Source: Tenericutes bacterium 4572_104 (GTDB taxonomy: Bacteria; Bacillota_I; Bacilli_A; Izemoplasmatales; UBA5603). Taken from it: a DNA stretch of 64,000 nucleotides. A program made the translations under genes and the position numbers. The notes beneath the pieces are model-generated. The model saw only the letters and a program-made list of their open reading frames with translations, was not told the origin of the DNA and ran no database searches. The stretch spans positions 1-64,000 of the forward strand of contig NBLG01000001.1 in NCBI GenBank assembly GCA_002084435.1, read 5' to 3'. The first letter of the stretch is position 1; each line of letters begins with the position of its first letter. Positions 26,922-36,335 of this stretch are shown one piece after another.

Positions 26922-27944
26922 ATGAAAGAATACACAAACTATATTTTAGATTTTGCAAAAACAATACTTCAAATTCCTTCTCCAAGTGGTTTTACAAAAG
27001 ATGTTATTAACCATTTAAAAAAGATAGTCGATTCCTATGATTATAAAAATTATCTCACTAAAAAGGGAAATTTAATCATCGAAATCGAAGGAAAAACAGA
27101 TTATACATTAGGAGTATCTGGTCACGTTGATACTTTAGGTGCGATGATTAGAAGCATAAATGGTGATGGTACTTTGAAGTTCACTCCTATAGGAGGACCT
27201 ATTTGGCCTACTTTAGATGGAGAATATTGTACTATTAGGGCTAGAAATGGATCACTATATACGGGAACATTTCTTTCTACTAGTCCTGCAACTCATGTAT
27301 TTAAAGATGCTTCAACTAAACAAAGAAACCCTGAAAATATGATAATTAGAATCGATGAGATTGTTTCATCTAAAGATGATGTTTTAAAACTTGGAATAGC
27401 TCCTGGAGATTTTGTTTTCTTCGATCCTAAAACAACTATAACTAAATCAGGTTTTATAAAAAGCAGGTTCTTAGATGATAAAATTTCTGTGGCTATTATT
27501 TTTGGGCTTTTGAAACAAATACATGATTTGTCAATAAAACCAAAATATAACATAAAAGTGATTATTTCTACTTATGAAGAGGTAGGTCATGGTGCTTCTT
27601 TTATTCCTTCAGTTGATGAGCTTATAGCGGTAGATATGGGTTGTATTGGTGAAGATCTAAGTTGTACTGAGCATCAAGTATCTATTTGTTGTAAGGATTC
27701 TAGTGGTCCATATGATTTTGATATTATCAATACTTTAGTTGATATTTCTAAGAAGAATAAAATTGATTTCGCAACTGACATCTATCCATATTATGGTTCT
27801 GATGTATCTGCTGCTTATCGCGGAGGGAGTGATATTAAGGGAGCTTTAATTGGCCCTGGAGTTCATGCATCTCACGGTATGGAAAGAACACATGTATTAG
27901 CTATTGAAAATACTTTTGAATTATTATTAAATTATATAAAATAA
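26922..27944 (+). CDS. M42-family metallo-aminopeptidase
   Basis: A 340-residue zinc peptidase of the glutamyl aminopeptidase/DAP (M42) family. Metal ligands can be followed in order: SGHVDTLG (His), FLDDK (bridging Asp), TYEEVGHG (catalytic and binding Glu), VDMG (Asp) and GVHASHGMERTH near the C-terminus. The frame opens at TTG 26910, but GGGTGAT at 26913-26919 fits ATG 26922, which is taken as start. Members form dodecameric shells that trim peptides in the cytoplasm. Confidence 0.92.
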   Translation: MKEYTNYILDFAKTILQIPSPSGFTKDVINHLKKIVDSYDYKNYLTKKGNLIIEIEGKTDYTLGVSGHVDTLGAMIRSINGDGTLKFTPIGGPIWPTLDGEYCTIRARNGSLYTGTFLSTSPATHVFKDASTKQRNPENMIIRIDEIVSSKDDVLKLGIAPGDFVFFDPKTTITKSGFIKSRFLDDKISVAIIFGLLKQIHDLSIKPKYNIKVIISTYEEVGHGASFIPSVDELIAVDMGCIGEDLSCTEHQVSICCKDSSGPYDFDIINTLVDISKKNKIDFATDIYPYYGSDVSAAYRGGSDIKGALIGPGVHASHGMERTHVLAIENTFELLLNYIK

Positions 27945-27945
27945 A

Positions 27946-27981
27946 GGGCAAATTAAAAACTTGCCTTTTTTTTTAGGCAAG
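27946..27981. terminator. bidirectional terminator between M42 peptidase and RluA-like genes
   Basis: Plus strand: GGCAA, loop, TTGCC and nine T. Minus strand: CTTGCC (27981-27976), A-rich loop, GGCAAG (27965-27960) and TTTTT. The central TTGCC arm is shared by the two alternative hairpins. Confidence 0.75.
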
Positions 27982-27986
27982 CTTAT

Positions 27987-28847
27987 TTATTTTTTATCTA
28001 AATATGCTTGAAAATAATCAGGGTGATCAATTTCAAAATGAATATTTTCTTCAGTAATGGGATGAACAAAATCAATTTTATTACAATAAAGCATTAAGAG
28101 TTCATTGGTCTTATTGCCATATAGTTTATCTCCTACAATAGGGCAGAAAAAGTATGCGAAATGCACTCTTATTTGATGTGCTAATTTATCTTTAATCCAA
28201 ATATCAACTACAGAATAATTTTCTTTTTCTTCAATTACGCGATAATTAGTAAAACAATTAGTTCCTTCTTCAGAAATTTCTCTTTTAATTGAGCCCTCAA
28301 TTCTTGAAATCGGTAAAGGTATAGTGCTTTCTTTTAATTCTAATTTTCCCTCTACTATAGCTTTTAGATAATAAGTTATTGAGTTATTTGCTTGTTTACT
28401 TAATAAATATTTAATAAACTTATGTTTCGCAACTACAATTAGTCCAGAAGCTTCTCTATCAAGTTTTGTTACAAAATGTATTTTTGCACTTATATTATTT
28501 TTCATATAATAATAGTTAAGTGCATTAGCTAACGTCCCTGTTTTATGGGATTTACTGATCATCATCTGCATATTTGCAGGTTTATTAATTATCATGAGAT
28601 AATTATCTTCATATACAATATCAAGTTTTATATTTTCAGGCTTGATATTTTTTTCTAATGGTTCATCTTTAACAAAAAAATGTATCTTTTCATTTTTTTT
28701 AACTGTATCTTTTCTTGACTTACTCTTATTGTTTACTTCTATTTTTGGTCTATTATTCTCTAACTCTAATATCTTAGAGGGAATATTGTTTTCTTGCATA
28801 AAGCGATGAATAGTTTCAGGCTTTTTTACGCGGTAAATTAATTCCAT
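27987..28847 (-). CDS. RluA-family RNA pseudouridine synthase
   Basis: A 286-residue enzyme. The catalytic motif of the RluA family, normally HRLDxxTSG, reads TKLDREASGL here with the Asp conserved; also NKPANMQM near the middle, and HQIRVHFAYF plus GDKLYG near the end. The N-terminus (VKKPETIHRFMQENNIPSKIL) is S4-like. Whether it acts on rRNA or tRNA cannot be told. ATG after AGGAAGTGAT. A promoter lies just upstream. Confidence 0.85.
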   Translation of the reverse strand: MELIYRVKKPETIHRFMQENNIPSKILELENNRPKIEVNNKSKSRKDTVKKNEKIHFFVKDEPLEKNIKPENIKLDIVYEDNYLMIINKPANMQMMISKSHKTGTLANALNYYYMKNNISAKIHFVTKLDREASGLIVVAKHKFIKYLLSKQANNSITYYLKAIVEGKLELKESTIPLPISRIEGSIKREISEEGTNCFTNYRVIEEKENYSVVDIWIKDKLAHQIRVHFAYFFCPIVGDKLYGNKTNELLMLYCNKIDFVHPITEENIHFEIDHPDYFQAYLDKK

Positions 28848-28869
28848 TGTATCACTTCCTCATTTAAAA

Positions 28870-28898
28870 ATTATAACATAAAAAGAGATTAATTACAA
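28870..28898 (-). promoter_or_regulatory. promoter of RluA-like gene, inside the upstream terminator
   Basis: Minus strand TTGTAA (28893-28898), 17 bases, TATAAT (28870-28875) preceded by TGT (extended -10). The -35 lies in the loop of the hairpin at 28879-28910. Confidence 0.6.
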
Positions 28899-28910
28899 AA
28901 CTAATCTCTT
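28879..28910 (-). terminator. terminator after DUF402 gene
   Basis: Minus strand AAGAGATTA, ten-base loop, TAATCTCTT then TTT. It overlaps the promoter of the next gene. Confidence 0.65.
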
Positions 28911-28992
28911 GGTTTATACGATAAATTATTGTTAATTTAATAGATTTTATTGGATATTGTTATTTATTAAATCTTAGGAAAAAATAAGGTTG

Positions 28993-29529
28993 TTATTTTT
29001 TCTTATTTTTTTTTTCTAAATTTAAATATTTATTATACCACATTTTAACAATTTCTTTTTGAAAGGGAAATTCCCTAGATTCTATTCTGTTTATCAAATC
29101 CTGCATTTCAGCTAATAATATCTGTTTTATTTTATCGGGATAATTCATAATTTTTTGATTTCGCTTATATTCATTCCTGTCTAAGATAGTATAATTAAAG
29201 TTTTTATCAACTTTAATGTCTAAATCATAATCTATGTATTTTAAAGCCTCATCATCTTTTAAGATTGGACTGCTTAAATTACAGTAATAGTTAATAGTAT
29301 TATCTTTAAAAATAGCGATAACATTATACCAATGTTTCTTAAACAAAAAAGATACAGAAGGTTCTTTTGTATACCAAAATCTACCGTTAGATTCAACTAC
29401 TTTTGTCTGTTTATTAGCGACGATTATTACATCGTCATTTTCTTCAAGGATAGTTTCACTTTTCCATACACGGTGTAAGGTTTGGTCATGTTTATAACTA
29501 TGTAATGTTACTTTATTTTTATTATACAA
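28993..29529 (-). CDS. DUF402-family nucleoside tri/diphosphatase
   Basis: A 178-residue soluble protein of the YgaC/FomD-like DUF402 family. Visible family pattern: HRVWK near the start, KHWYNVIAIFKDNTINYYCNLSSP, then YIDYDLDIKVDKNFNYTILDRNEY. Staphylococcal relatives hydrolyse nucleoside tri- and diphosphates. The start is TTG 29529 after GAGGTAAT. It follows trmL by 15 bases and is the last gene of the unit starting with the DEAD-box helicase. Confidence 0.82.
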   Translation of the reverse strand: MYNKNKVTLHSYKHDQTLHRVWKSETILEENDDVIIVANKQTKVVESNGRFWYTKEPSVSFLFKKHWYNVIAIFKDNTINYYCNLSSPILKDDEALKYIDYDLDIKVDKNFNYTILDRNEYKRNQKIMNYPDKIKQILLAEMQDLINRIESREFPFQKEIVKMWYNKYLNLEKKNKKK

Positions 29530-29544
29530 TTTAATTACCTCGCT

Positions 29545-30060
29545 TTAATATAGCAACCAATCTTCACCCTTTAAAGATTCTGGTTCAACTTTAGATAGTC
29601 CAGGATAATCTTGTTGGCCTAAAACTTCATATATCATTATAGCTACTGTATTAGATAAATTAAGACTGCGGATCTTATCAGTTGAAGGCAATCTAATACA
29701 TCTATCAAGATTTTCTCTCAGTATTTTTTTAGGAATCCCTGTAGATTCACGTCCAAATATTAAATATATTTCTTTATTTTGATTACTAAAATCAAATTCT
29801 TTTGGAGTATGTTTTCCATATCTTGTTAGAAAATAAAATTCACCTGTATTTTTAGTTAAAAAATCTTCATAATTTTCATAAACAGAATAATTTGCGTGTT
29901 CTAAATAATTAACTGCGTAACGTTTTATATATTTAGGATCTAATTTAAAGCCTAATGGTTTAATTAAATGTAACTTTACATTAGTACCTATACAAGTACG
30001 CATTATATTACCTGTGTTTTGTGGTATTTCAGGTTGATATAAAACAACATTTAATCCCAT
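29545..30060 (-). CDS. trmL: tRNA (cytidine/uridine-34-2'-O)-methyltransferase
   Basis: A 171-residue SPOUT methyltransferase that modifies the wobble ribose of leucine tRNAs. Start VVLYQPEIPQNTGNIMRT, knot motifs LIFGRESTGIPK and CIRLPSTDKIRSLNLSNTVAI are the TrmL (YibK/CspR) signatures. The gene begins one base after the DEAD-box gene ends. Confidence 0.94.
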   Translation of the reverse strand: MGLNVVLYQPEIPQNTGNIMRTCIGTNVKLHLIKPLGFKLDPKYIKRYAVNYLEHANYSVYENYEDFLTKNTGEFYFLTRYGKHTPKEFDFSNQNKEIYLIFGRESTGIPKKILRENLDRCIRLPSTDKIRSLNLSNTVAIMIYEVLGQQDYPGLSKVEPESLKGEDWLLY

Positions 30061-30061
30061 A

Positions 30062-31348
30062 TTAGTACCTCTTTTTAGCTATTTTCTTTTTCTCTTCTTC
30101 TACAGCTTTTTTATATTTCTTTTTATAACCGGGTTTAATTTTTTTAGGCCTTTTAACTTTTCGTTTAGCTTGATAATCGAGTTCATTTTCTTTCCATTCT
30201 CGACTACGCCTACTATTTCTTACAACTGCATCTTTAAATTCATTATTAACAATTGTTTTATAAACGCTTTTAATTCCTTTAGATTCTAATCTATCTAAAT
30301 ATTTATTATCATCAAATTCATATAACGAAATAGCCATTCCAGAAAAATCCATTCTTCCAGTTCTACCAGTTCTATGGATATAAAAATCTATTCTTCTTGG
30401 CAATTCGTAGTTTATAATATGACTTATTCCTACAACGTCAATTCCGCGACTAAAAATATCTGTTGCGACTATATACTCAAATTCTAAGCGATTAATTCTT
30501 TTAAAAAGCTGTTTTCTTTTTCGGTAATCTAAACCTCCATGAATTAAGACAACATTATGATTATTTTCTTTCATCCAATTATATACTAATTCAGAAGATT
30601 CTTTTGTATTACAAAAGATTACTGCTAAATAAGGATTAATAGCGGAAATTATTTTTTTTAGACCAATGAATCTATCTTGTTCTTTAGTTTTTATAAAGAA
30701 ATGTTCAATGTTTTTACTAGAAATATTATTTGGATGAATTGAAATAATTTCCGGTTTATATAGATATTTTTTCAAAAAGAGTTTTAAGTGCTTAGGTATT
30801 GTCGCAGAAAATACCGCTTTAGTAGAATCTTTTTGAATTATATTAAATAAACCTTCAAGTTCTTCTTGAAAATTCTGTTCTAAAGTCATATCGGCTTCAT
30901 CTATTATAAAATACTTTGAAGTATATGCTTTTAAAAGATTTTCTTTGATGACTAAATCATAAATCCTACCTGGAGTGCCTATGGCAATAAGAGGTTGTCT
31001 TTTTCTTAAAGATTCCATTTTTTGAATACGGTCAACTCCTCCTATAAATAAATCAATTTGAATTGATTTATCAAAATATGAGGCAACCTCTAAAGAAAAT
31101 TGATATATTTGATTAGCTAAATCTCTAGTTGGAGCGATAATTAAAGCTTGAACTGATTTTTCATCAATATTTAATTTATCAAAAATAGGCAATAAAAAAG
31201 CATGGGTTTTACCTGAACCCGTGTTAGCTTCTACTATACAATCTTTATTTTTCTCAAGCAAAGGAATCACGCGTTTTTGAACATCAGTAAGTTCAGTAAA
31301 CCCCATAGCTTTCAATGCTTTGTTTATATGTTCATTATTAAAATCCAT
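30062..31348 (-). CDS. DEAD-box RNA helicase, CshB-like
   Basis: A 428-residue helicase. Q-motif (GFTELTDVQKRVIP), Walker A ANTGSGKT, APTRDLA, TPGR, DEAD (IIDEADMT), SAT, RGIDV and HRTGRTGR all present, with a basic tail (KRKVKRPKKIKPGYKKKYKK) typical of CshB/YfmL-like proteins. The frame can be read from TTG 31357, but AAAGGGA is 9 bases before ATG 31348 and too near the TTG, so 31348 is chosen. Transcribed divergently from ispH, with overlapping promoters. Confidence 0.92.
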   Translation of the reverse strand: MDFNNEHINKALKAMGFTELTDVQKRVIPLLEKNKDCIVEANTGSGKTHAFLLPIFDKLNIDEKSVQALIIAPTRDLANQIYQFSLEVASYFDKSIQIDLFIGGVDRIQKMESLRKRQPLIAIGTPGRIYDLVIKENLLKAYTSKYFIIDEADMTLEQNFQEELEGLFNIIQKDSTKAVFSATIPKHLKLFLKKYLYKPEIISIHPNNISSKNIEHFFIKTKEQDRFIGLKKIISAINPYLAVIFCNTKESSELVYNWMKENNHNVVLIHGGLDYRKRKQLFKRINRLEFEYIVATDIFSRGIDVVGISHIINYELPRRIDFYIHRTGRTGRMDFSGMAISLYEFDDNKYLDRLESKGIKSVYKTIVNNEFKDAVVRNSRRSREWKENELDYQAKRKVKRPKKIKPGYKKKYKKAVEEEKKKIAKKRY

Positions 31349-31362
31349 CTCAATCAATCCCT

Positions 31363-31391
31363 TTGTAAAAATCTACTTAATATTATATAAT
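31363..31391 (+). promoter_or_regulatory. ispH promoter
   Basis: TTGTAA (31363-31368), 17 bases, TATAAT (31386-31391). Its -10 overlaps the -10 of the divergent helicase promoter. Confidence 0.6.
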
Positions 31392-31410
31392 ATAAAATAA
31401 CAAATGTAAA
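31382..31410 (-). promoter_or_regulatory. DEAD-box helicase operon promoter
   Basis: Minus strand TTTACA (31405-31410), 17 bases, TATAAT (31382-31387). Only one of the two divergent promoters can be opened at a time. Confidence 0.65.
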
Positions 31411-31425
31411 ACAAAAGAGGTTACC

Positions 31426-32292
31426 ATGAAAGTAATAAGCATAGCTCCAAGAGGTTATTGTAAAGGCGTTGTAAAAGCGGTTAATGCGGTTAAAAATGCA
31501 TTTAACGACCCAAGTGTAGTAAAACCTATATATATATTAGGATATATTGTACATAATAAATACGTTATTGAAGAGCTGAATGATATGGGAATCATTACTT
31601 TAGATGACCGTTTTAAATCTCGTATAGAATTAATTGATGACATTGAAGAAGGAACTGTTGTTTTAAGTGCTCATGGTACAAATCCTAAGGTAAAACAAAA
31701 ATTAATTGAAAAGAATATTCCTTTTATTGACGCGACTTGTGAAGATGTAGAAACAACTTTTTCATTGATTAAGGAATATTCTAATAAAGGTTATTATATT
31801 TTCTATATAGGGAAACACAATCATCCAGAGGCGATTGCGGCTATTTCATTATCAAATAATATAAGTTTAATTGAAGTTTCTAATGACATTCCTAATGATA
31901 TTAAAATGCCTATATTCGTTACCAATCAAACAACTTTTAGCAAATTTGAAATAAAAGATTTAATAGATAAAATAATTAAACAATATCCAAACACTGTAGT
32001 TTCTGAAGAAATATGTAATGCGACTAGCCTGAGACAATCGGCTATTATCAAATATAACAAAGGAGTTGACCTCTGTTATATAGTCGGCGATCCTAGAAGT
32101 AATAACACGAGGAATTTAGCTATTATAAGTGAGACAATCACAAAGACTAAAACAATTCAAATTGAAACTGTTAAGGATATTAGTTCTAAAGACTTAGAAA
32201 ATGTTAAAGTAGTTTCTGTATCAAGTGGGGCTTCAACCCCTAATCATTTAACTCAAGAGGTTATTGATTACTTAAAAAATTACAGAACCTAA
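31426..32292 (+). CDS. ispH: 4-hydroxy-3-methylbut-2-enyl diphosphate reductase
   Basis: Last step of the MEP isoprenoid pathway, yielding IPP and DMAPP. The three cluster cysteines are in GYCKGV (Cys12), DATCEDV and EEICNATS; substrate-side motifs VLSAHGTNP, KHNHPEA and SSGASTP are present. At 288 residues it is standard. dxs at 34279 supplies the first enzyme of the same pathway; the middle enzymes are outside the window. AGAGGT precedes the ATG. Confidence 0.96.
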   Translation: MKVISIAPRGYCKGVVKAVNAVKNAFNDPSVVKPIYILGYIVHNKYVIEELNDMGIITLDDRFKSRIELIDDIEEGTVVLSAHGTNPKVKQKLIEKNIPFIDATCEDVETTFSLIKEYSNKGYYIFYIGKHNHPEAIAAISLSNNISLIEVSNDIPNDIKMPIFVTNQTTFSKFEIKDLIDKIIKQYPNTVVSEEICNATSLRQSAIIKYNKGVDLCYIVGDPRSNNTRNLAIISETITKTKTIQIETVKDISSKDLENVKVVSVSSGASTPNHLTQEVIDYLKNYRT

Positions 32293-32363
32293 AATTAACA
32301 CTTTATTTTTCAAGCTATTTAGTTTATAATATATTGAGTGATAAATATTTAGGAGTGAAAACT

Positions 32364-32549
32364 ATGGCAAAGTCTAAAGTACGCAAACCAAAAAAGAGCA
32401 ACCAATATGAAGGAAATATTGAAGGAAGAGCCTTCAATCCAACAAAGAGTAGAGTTGGTAGAATCATTATTTTAATCCTTGCGTTAGGAATGATTCTAGG
32501 ATTATTTATATCAGCTATTATTGGAGCTATTAATGTATTAGAAGGATAA
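32364..32549 (+). CDS. small single-pass membrane protein
   Basis: A 61-residue protein: basic N-terminal half (MAKSKVRKPKKSNQYEGN...) and one helix (about 36-57) with AxxxG-like spacing. Start ATG 32364 follows AGGAGTG; a TTG 30 bases earlier has no site. A TATAAT at 32325-32330 lies upstream. A strong terminator follows. Unrecognised; the opposite-strand frame over the same bases has no ribosome site and is rejected. Confidence 0.75.
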   Translation: MAKSKVRKPKKSNQYEGNIEGRAFNPTKSRVGRIIILILALGMILGLFISAIIGAINVLEG

Positions 32550-32551
32550 TA

Positions 32552-32584
32552 AAAAGATGACTTTTTAAAAATCATCTTTTTTTT
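32552..32584. terminator. bidirectional terminator between the small membrane protein and recN
   Basis: AAAGATGA and TCATCTTT arms with T runs on both strands. It touches the recN stop codon. Confidence 0.85.
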
Positions 32585-34262
32585 ATCCTGAAATTAGTAA
32601 TTCCTTAGCACTTTCAATAGAAGCTTCACTTATTTTACCAGTACTTATCATTTTAGCTATTTCTAGAACTCTTTCTTCATAATTCAAATAGGATACAGTT
32701 ATTTTAGTGGAATTATCAATTATTTTTTTCTTAACTGAAATATGATGAGTTCCTGTGGCTACTACTTGAGGAATATGAGTAATAGATATTACTTGGCATA
32801 TTTTAGCTATTTCTTGAATCTTATTTGCGATTTGTTTTGCAATATAACCACTAATTCCTGTATCAATCTCATCAAATATAATTGTAGAAATTTGGTTACT
32901 CCTAACAAAAATAGATTTAAAGGCTAACATCACTCTGCTCATTTCCCCACCAGAAGCGGTTTTTGATAATGGTTTTAATGGTTGGCCTAAATTAGTTGAT
33001 ATATAGAAGTCTATCCTATCAATACCGTTTTCTTTAAACAATGAATCATCTAATTCGTCTTTAGGTAGCGCTTCATCAAAACGAATTTCAAAATCAGCGT
33101 TTAAAATAACCAAATCACGAAGGGTTTCTTTAATCTCTTTCGTGATTTTTTTTGCGAGATCTTTTCTAAAGCTTCTCAATTTTAAAGCATCACTTAATAA
33201 TTGCTCATATTTTTGTTTTACTAGGGTATGTTGTTCTAAGATTATTTCATCATAATTATTAGCTTTTTCAACTTCTTCTTCGAGAAAAGCTTGATATTTA
33301 ATTAATTCCTTAATCGATTTATTGTATTTTGATTTTATTTTTTCTAAAGAATTTAATCTAATTATTAACTCATCGTAATCAGCTTGATTATATTCCAAAT
33401 TTTCTAATTTGTCCGTAAGTGATTGTTGAATATCACTTAATTCATAGTAAACATCGTTTAATCTCTCTGAAAGAGATTTAAAATCTGAAGATGTAGCAGA
33501 GATTGAATCTAAATCATTTTTAAGCATATAGATTCTATCCAATAATTCTCCCTCATTCATGCTGGAATTAAATGTTTCTAAGACTGTGTTTATCTTATCA
33601 ACGTTTTCTAGAAGATTAATCTTTTCATTTAAAGATTCTTCTTCATCTAATTCAAGGCATAAATTACTTAGTTCATTTAATTGAAATTGATAGAGATCAA
33701 GTTGAGCCAATGTATCTTCTTTTTCTTGTAATAATTTGTAATAATTAGATAGTTCTTTTTTATAATTATTAAGACTATCTTTGTAATCTGATATATATGT
33801 CTTTGTTTTTTCTTTGCGAAAATTATCTACCAATGATAAATAATTTTCAGGGTTTATTAATTTAGATGTATCAAATTGAGAATGAATATCAGCTAAATAT
33901 AGAGCTAATTCTTTTAAAACTTTAATCGATGTGTTTTGATTATTAATCTTAATAATATTGCGATTATCCTTAGATATAATTCTTGAAATTACAATTTCTT
34001 CATCAAAATCAATTTCATACTTTTTCAAAATATTTTTAATTTTTCTATTATCTAAAACAAATGTTCCGATAACTTCTGCGCTGTTTTTAGAAGAAGAAAT
34101 CATTTCTTTAGAAGCTCTTTCACCTAATAATAATAAAATAGCATCTACGATTATACTTTTACCAGCACCTGTTTCACCAGTTAAAACAGTCATACCATTA
34201 TATAGGTCTAATTCTAATTTATCAATTATCGCATAATTTTTAATGCTTAAATGTTTTAACAA
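32583..34262 (-). CDS. recN: DNA repair protein RecN
   Basis: SMC-like ATPase acting early in double-strand-break repair. Walker A GETGAGKS follows the N-terminal LSIKNYAIIDKLEL; a long coiled coil (about 155-360) fills the centre; the C-terminal ABC half has LSKTASGGEMSRVMLAFK, IIFDEIDTGISG and ISITHIPQVVA. At 559 residues full length. Start TTG 34262 after GGGGTGAG. Follows dxs by 16 bases. Confidence 0.95.
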   Translation of the reverse strand: MLKHLSIKNYAIIDKLELDLYNGMTVLTGETGAGKSIIVDAILLLLGERASKEMISSSKNSAEVIGTFVLDNRKIKNILKKYEIDFDEEIVISRIISKDNRNIIKINNQNTSIKVLKELALYLADIHSQFDTSKLINPENYLSLVDNFRKEKTKTYISDYKDSLNNYKKELSNYYKLLQEKEDTLAQLDLYQFQLNELSNLCLELDEEESLNEKINLLENVDKINTVLETFNSSMNEGELLDRIYMLKNDLDSISATSSDFKSLSERLNDVYYELSDIQQSLTDKLENLEYNQADYDELIIRLNSLEKIKSKYNKSIKELIKYQAFLEEEVEKANNYDEIILEQHTLVKQKYEQLLSDALKLRSFRKDLAKKITKEIKETLRDLVILNADFEIRFDEALPKDELDDSLFKENGIDRIDFYISTNLGQPLKPLSKTASGGEMSRVMLAFKSIFVRSNQISTIIFDEIDTGISGYIAKQIANKIQEIAKICQVISITHIPQVVATGTHHISVKKKIIDNSTKITVSYLNYEERVLEIAKMISTGKISEASIESAKELLISG

Positions 34263-34278
34263 ACTGTCTCACCCCAAA

Positions 34279-36117
34279 TTAGAGAATTTTATTGATAATT
34301 TGTTCAGTTGATAATCCGTATTTTTCGTATATTTCTTCTTTGCTTCCCTGTTGGATAAATTCATCAGGTAGACCAATGATTCTTAATTTAGATACAGGTA
34401 AGTCATTCTTTTGTGCGAATTCAAATATAGCTGACCCTAGTCCTGAAATATAAGTTACATCTTCTAAAACATAGGTAGGCAAACTAGATTTAAGAATTTT
34501 GGAAACTGTCTCTTCATCTAAAGGTTTAATAAATAGAGCATTATATAGATTAACAGGAAGTTTATTTTTAAATATATAAGATTTCATCCTTTGGAAATTA
34601 TCTCCATAAGCTATTAGATTAACTTTTGCATTTTGATTAAATTCATGCCACAAAGGTTTAGTAATCTTAGAAGTTTCAATTAAATCTTGACGTAAAGTAT
34701 TGCCTCTAGCATAGCGTATAGCTACACTGTGACGCGCATAATTAAATGCGTAATCAAGCAATTGTTTAGCTTCTAACATATTAGAAGGTTGAACTATTTC
34801 AATGTTTGGTATATGGCGTAAATAAGCGATATCATAAAGGCCTTGGTGAGTTTCACCATCGCCTCCTACAATTCCAGATCTGTCAATTCCAAAGACAACT
34901 TTAATGTCTTGCCTTGCAAGGTCATGTAATATTTGATCATAAGCTCTTTGTAGGAAAGATGAATAAATAGGAATATATATCTGCATATTATTTAAAGCTA
35001 AAGCAGCTGAAAAACATACTGAGAATGACTCACAAATACCTACATCAATGATTCTATCAGGGTATTTTTTTTCAAATTCTAAAAGGCTTGACCCATAAAT
35101 CATAGCGGGAATAATGACTCTGAAGTTATCATTATTCTTTGCGTAATCTTCAATCAATTCACTAAATATACTACTCCAAGAAGCCATGTTTTCTGGTATT
35201 TTGTTTAAGAATTCACCTGTTTTTATATCAAATGGTCCAACTCCATGCCAAGCACCTAAATTATCTTCTTCAGCTGGTAAATAACCTTTACCTTTTTTCG
35301 TAACTATATGAATAACAATTGGTTGAGATTTTCTTTTCGCAATAGTTAAAAATTTAATCAATGTTTTTATATCATGTCCATCGATTGGTCCATAATAAGA
35401 ATACCCAAATTGATCAAATAAGGAAATATTATTAGCAAAGCCTCTAATCATATTAGATAATCTAACCTTTAAGTTATATAAAAATTTAGGGAATCTAGCT
35501 TTTGATTTTGTGGCTCTTAGATACATCTTAGAAGATCTAAGATTGTTTAAAAGTTTTGACATTCTACCAACATTTTTAGAAATACTCATTTCATTATCAT
35601 TTAAGATAATAATTGGCGCTAAGCCTTTGCAATGTCCTAGATAATTAAGAGCTTCATAAGCTAGTCCTGAATTCAGCGAGCCATCTCCAACGATAGCTAT
35701 ATTGCGGTTTTTTTCACCTGAAGCTACTCTTGCAGTTTCAAAACCAGCTAGAGCTGCTATTGCGGTTGAAGAGTGACCTGCTTCCCACACATCATGAATT
35801 GATTCAGAGCGTTTTTGATATCCTGAAAGGCCATTAAATTTTCTTAAGGTTGAAAAGTATTTAGCTCTTCCAGTTAATATTTTATGTACATAAGTTTGAT
35901 GTCCCACATCAAAGATAAATTTATCTTTAGGAGAATCAAATACCTTATGCAATGCTATAGTAAGTTCAACCACTCCTAAATTAGGACTTAAATGTCCACC
36001 AGTTTTAGAAATGTTTTCTATCAAAAAACTACGAATTTCACAAGCTAATTCGTTTAATTCTTCAATACTTAGTTTTTTTATGAATTCTGGGCTCTGTATC
36101 TCAAGTAAATTCATCAT
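34279..36117 (-). CDS. dxs: 1-deoxy-D-xylulose-5-phosphate synthase
   Basis: First enzyme of the MEP pathway, thiamine-diphosphate dependent. GDGSLNSGLAYEALN is the TPP motif; DVGHQTYVHKILTGR, GYSYYGPIDGHD, and FGIDRSGIVGGDGETHQGLYD are DXS signatures. At 612 residues it is normal. In Bacillus the xseB-dxs interval holds ispA; here it is absent and xseB ends nine bases before dxs begins. Together with ispH shows that isoprenoids are made by the MEP route. Confidence 0.96.
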   Translation of the reverse strand: MMNLLEIQSPEFIKKLSIEELNELACEIRSFLIENISKTGGHLSPNLGVVELTIALHKVFDSPKDKFIFDVGHQTYVHKILTGRAKYFSTLRKFNGLSGYQKRSESIHDVWEAGHSSTAIAALAGFETARVASGEKNRNIAIVGDGSLNSGLAYEALNYLGHCKGLAPIIILNDNEMSISKNVGRMSKLLNNLRSSKMYLRATKSKARFPKFLYNLKVRLSNMIRGFANNISLFDQFGYSYYGPIDGHDIKTLIKFLTIAKRKSQPIVIHIVTKKGKGYLPAEEDNLGAWHGVGPFDIKTGEFLNKIPENMASWSSIFSELIEDYAKNNDNFRVIIPAMIYGSSLLEFEKKYPDRIIDVGICESFSVCFSAALALNNMQIYIPIYSSFLQRAYDQILHDLARQDIKVVFGIDRSGIVGGDGETHQGLYDIAYLRHIPNIEIVQPSNMLEAKQLLDYAFNYARHSVAIRYARGNTLRQDLIETSKITKPLWHEFNQNAKVNLIAYGDNFQRMKSYIFKNKLPVNLYNALFIKPLDEETVSKILKSSLPTYVLEDVTYISGLGSAIFEFAQKNDLPVSKLRIIGLPDEFIQQGSKEEIYEKYGLSTEQIINKIL

Positions 36118-36125
36118 ATCACCAT

Positions 36126-36335
36126 TTATTTATTAAATTCTTCTAAGCCGTTTTCAGTTCTTAATTCAAGAATAGCTTTCTCTGCTTCTTCTAATTCTTG
36201 ATGGCATTCTTTAGCTAAAGTAATACCTTTTTTGTATAGTTTAACTGATTCATCTAAAGAGTTATCTCCAGATTCAAGTTTTTTAATTAGCTCCTCTAAT
36301 TCTTTCATCTTTTCTTCAAAAGTTAATTCTTTCAT
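36126..36335 (-). CDS. xseB: exodeoxyribonuclease VII small subunit
   Basis: A 69-residue helical protein with the XseB pattern LTFEEKMKELEELIKKLESGDNSLDESVKLYKKGITLAKECHQ. Starts inside the end of xseA (4-base ATGA overlap). Several copies wrap each XseA subunit. Confidence 0.93.
   Translation of the reverse strand: MKELTFEEKMKELEELIKKLESGDNSLDESVKLYKKGITLAKECHQELEEAEKAILELRTENGLEEFNK

Noticed and set aside
28911..28992. Possible small RNA or gene in the AT-rich gap after the DUF402 gene
   Set aside because: No open frame with a ribosome site and only an all-A/T hairpin; nothing supportable.
32324..32575. Minus-strand frame opposite the small membrane protein
   Set aside because: No ribosome site, shares bases with a plus-strand gene that has an AGGAGTG site, and sits across a bidirectional terminator.
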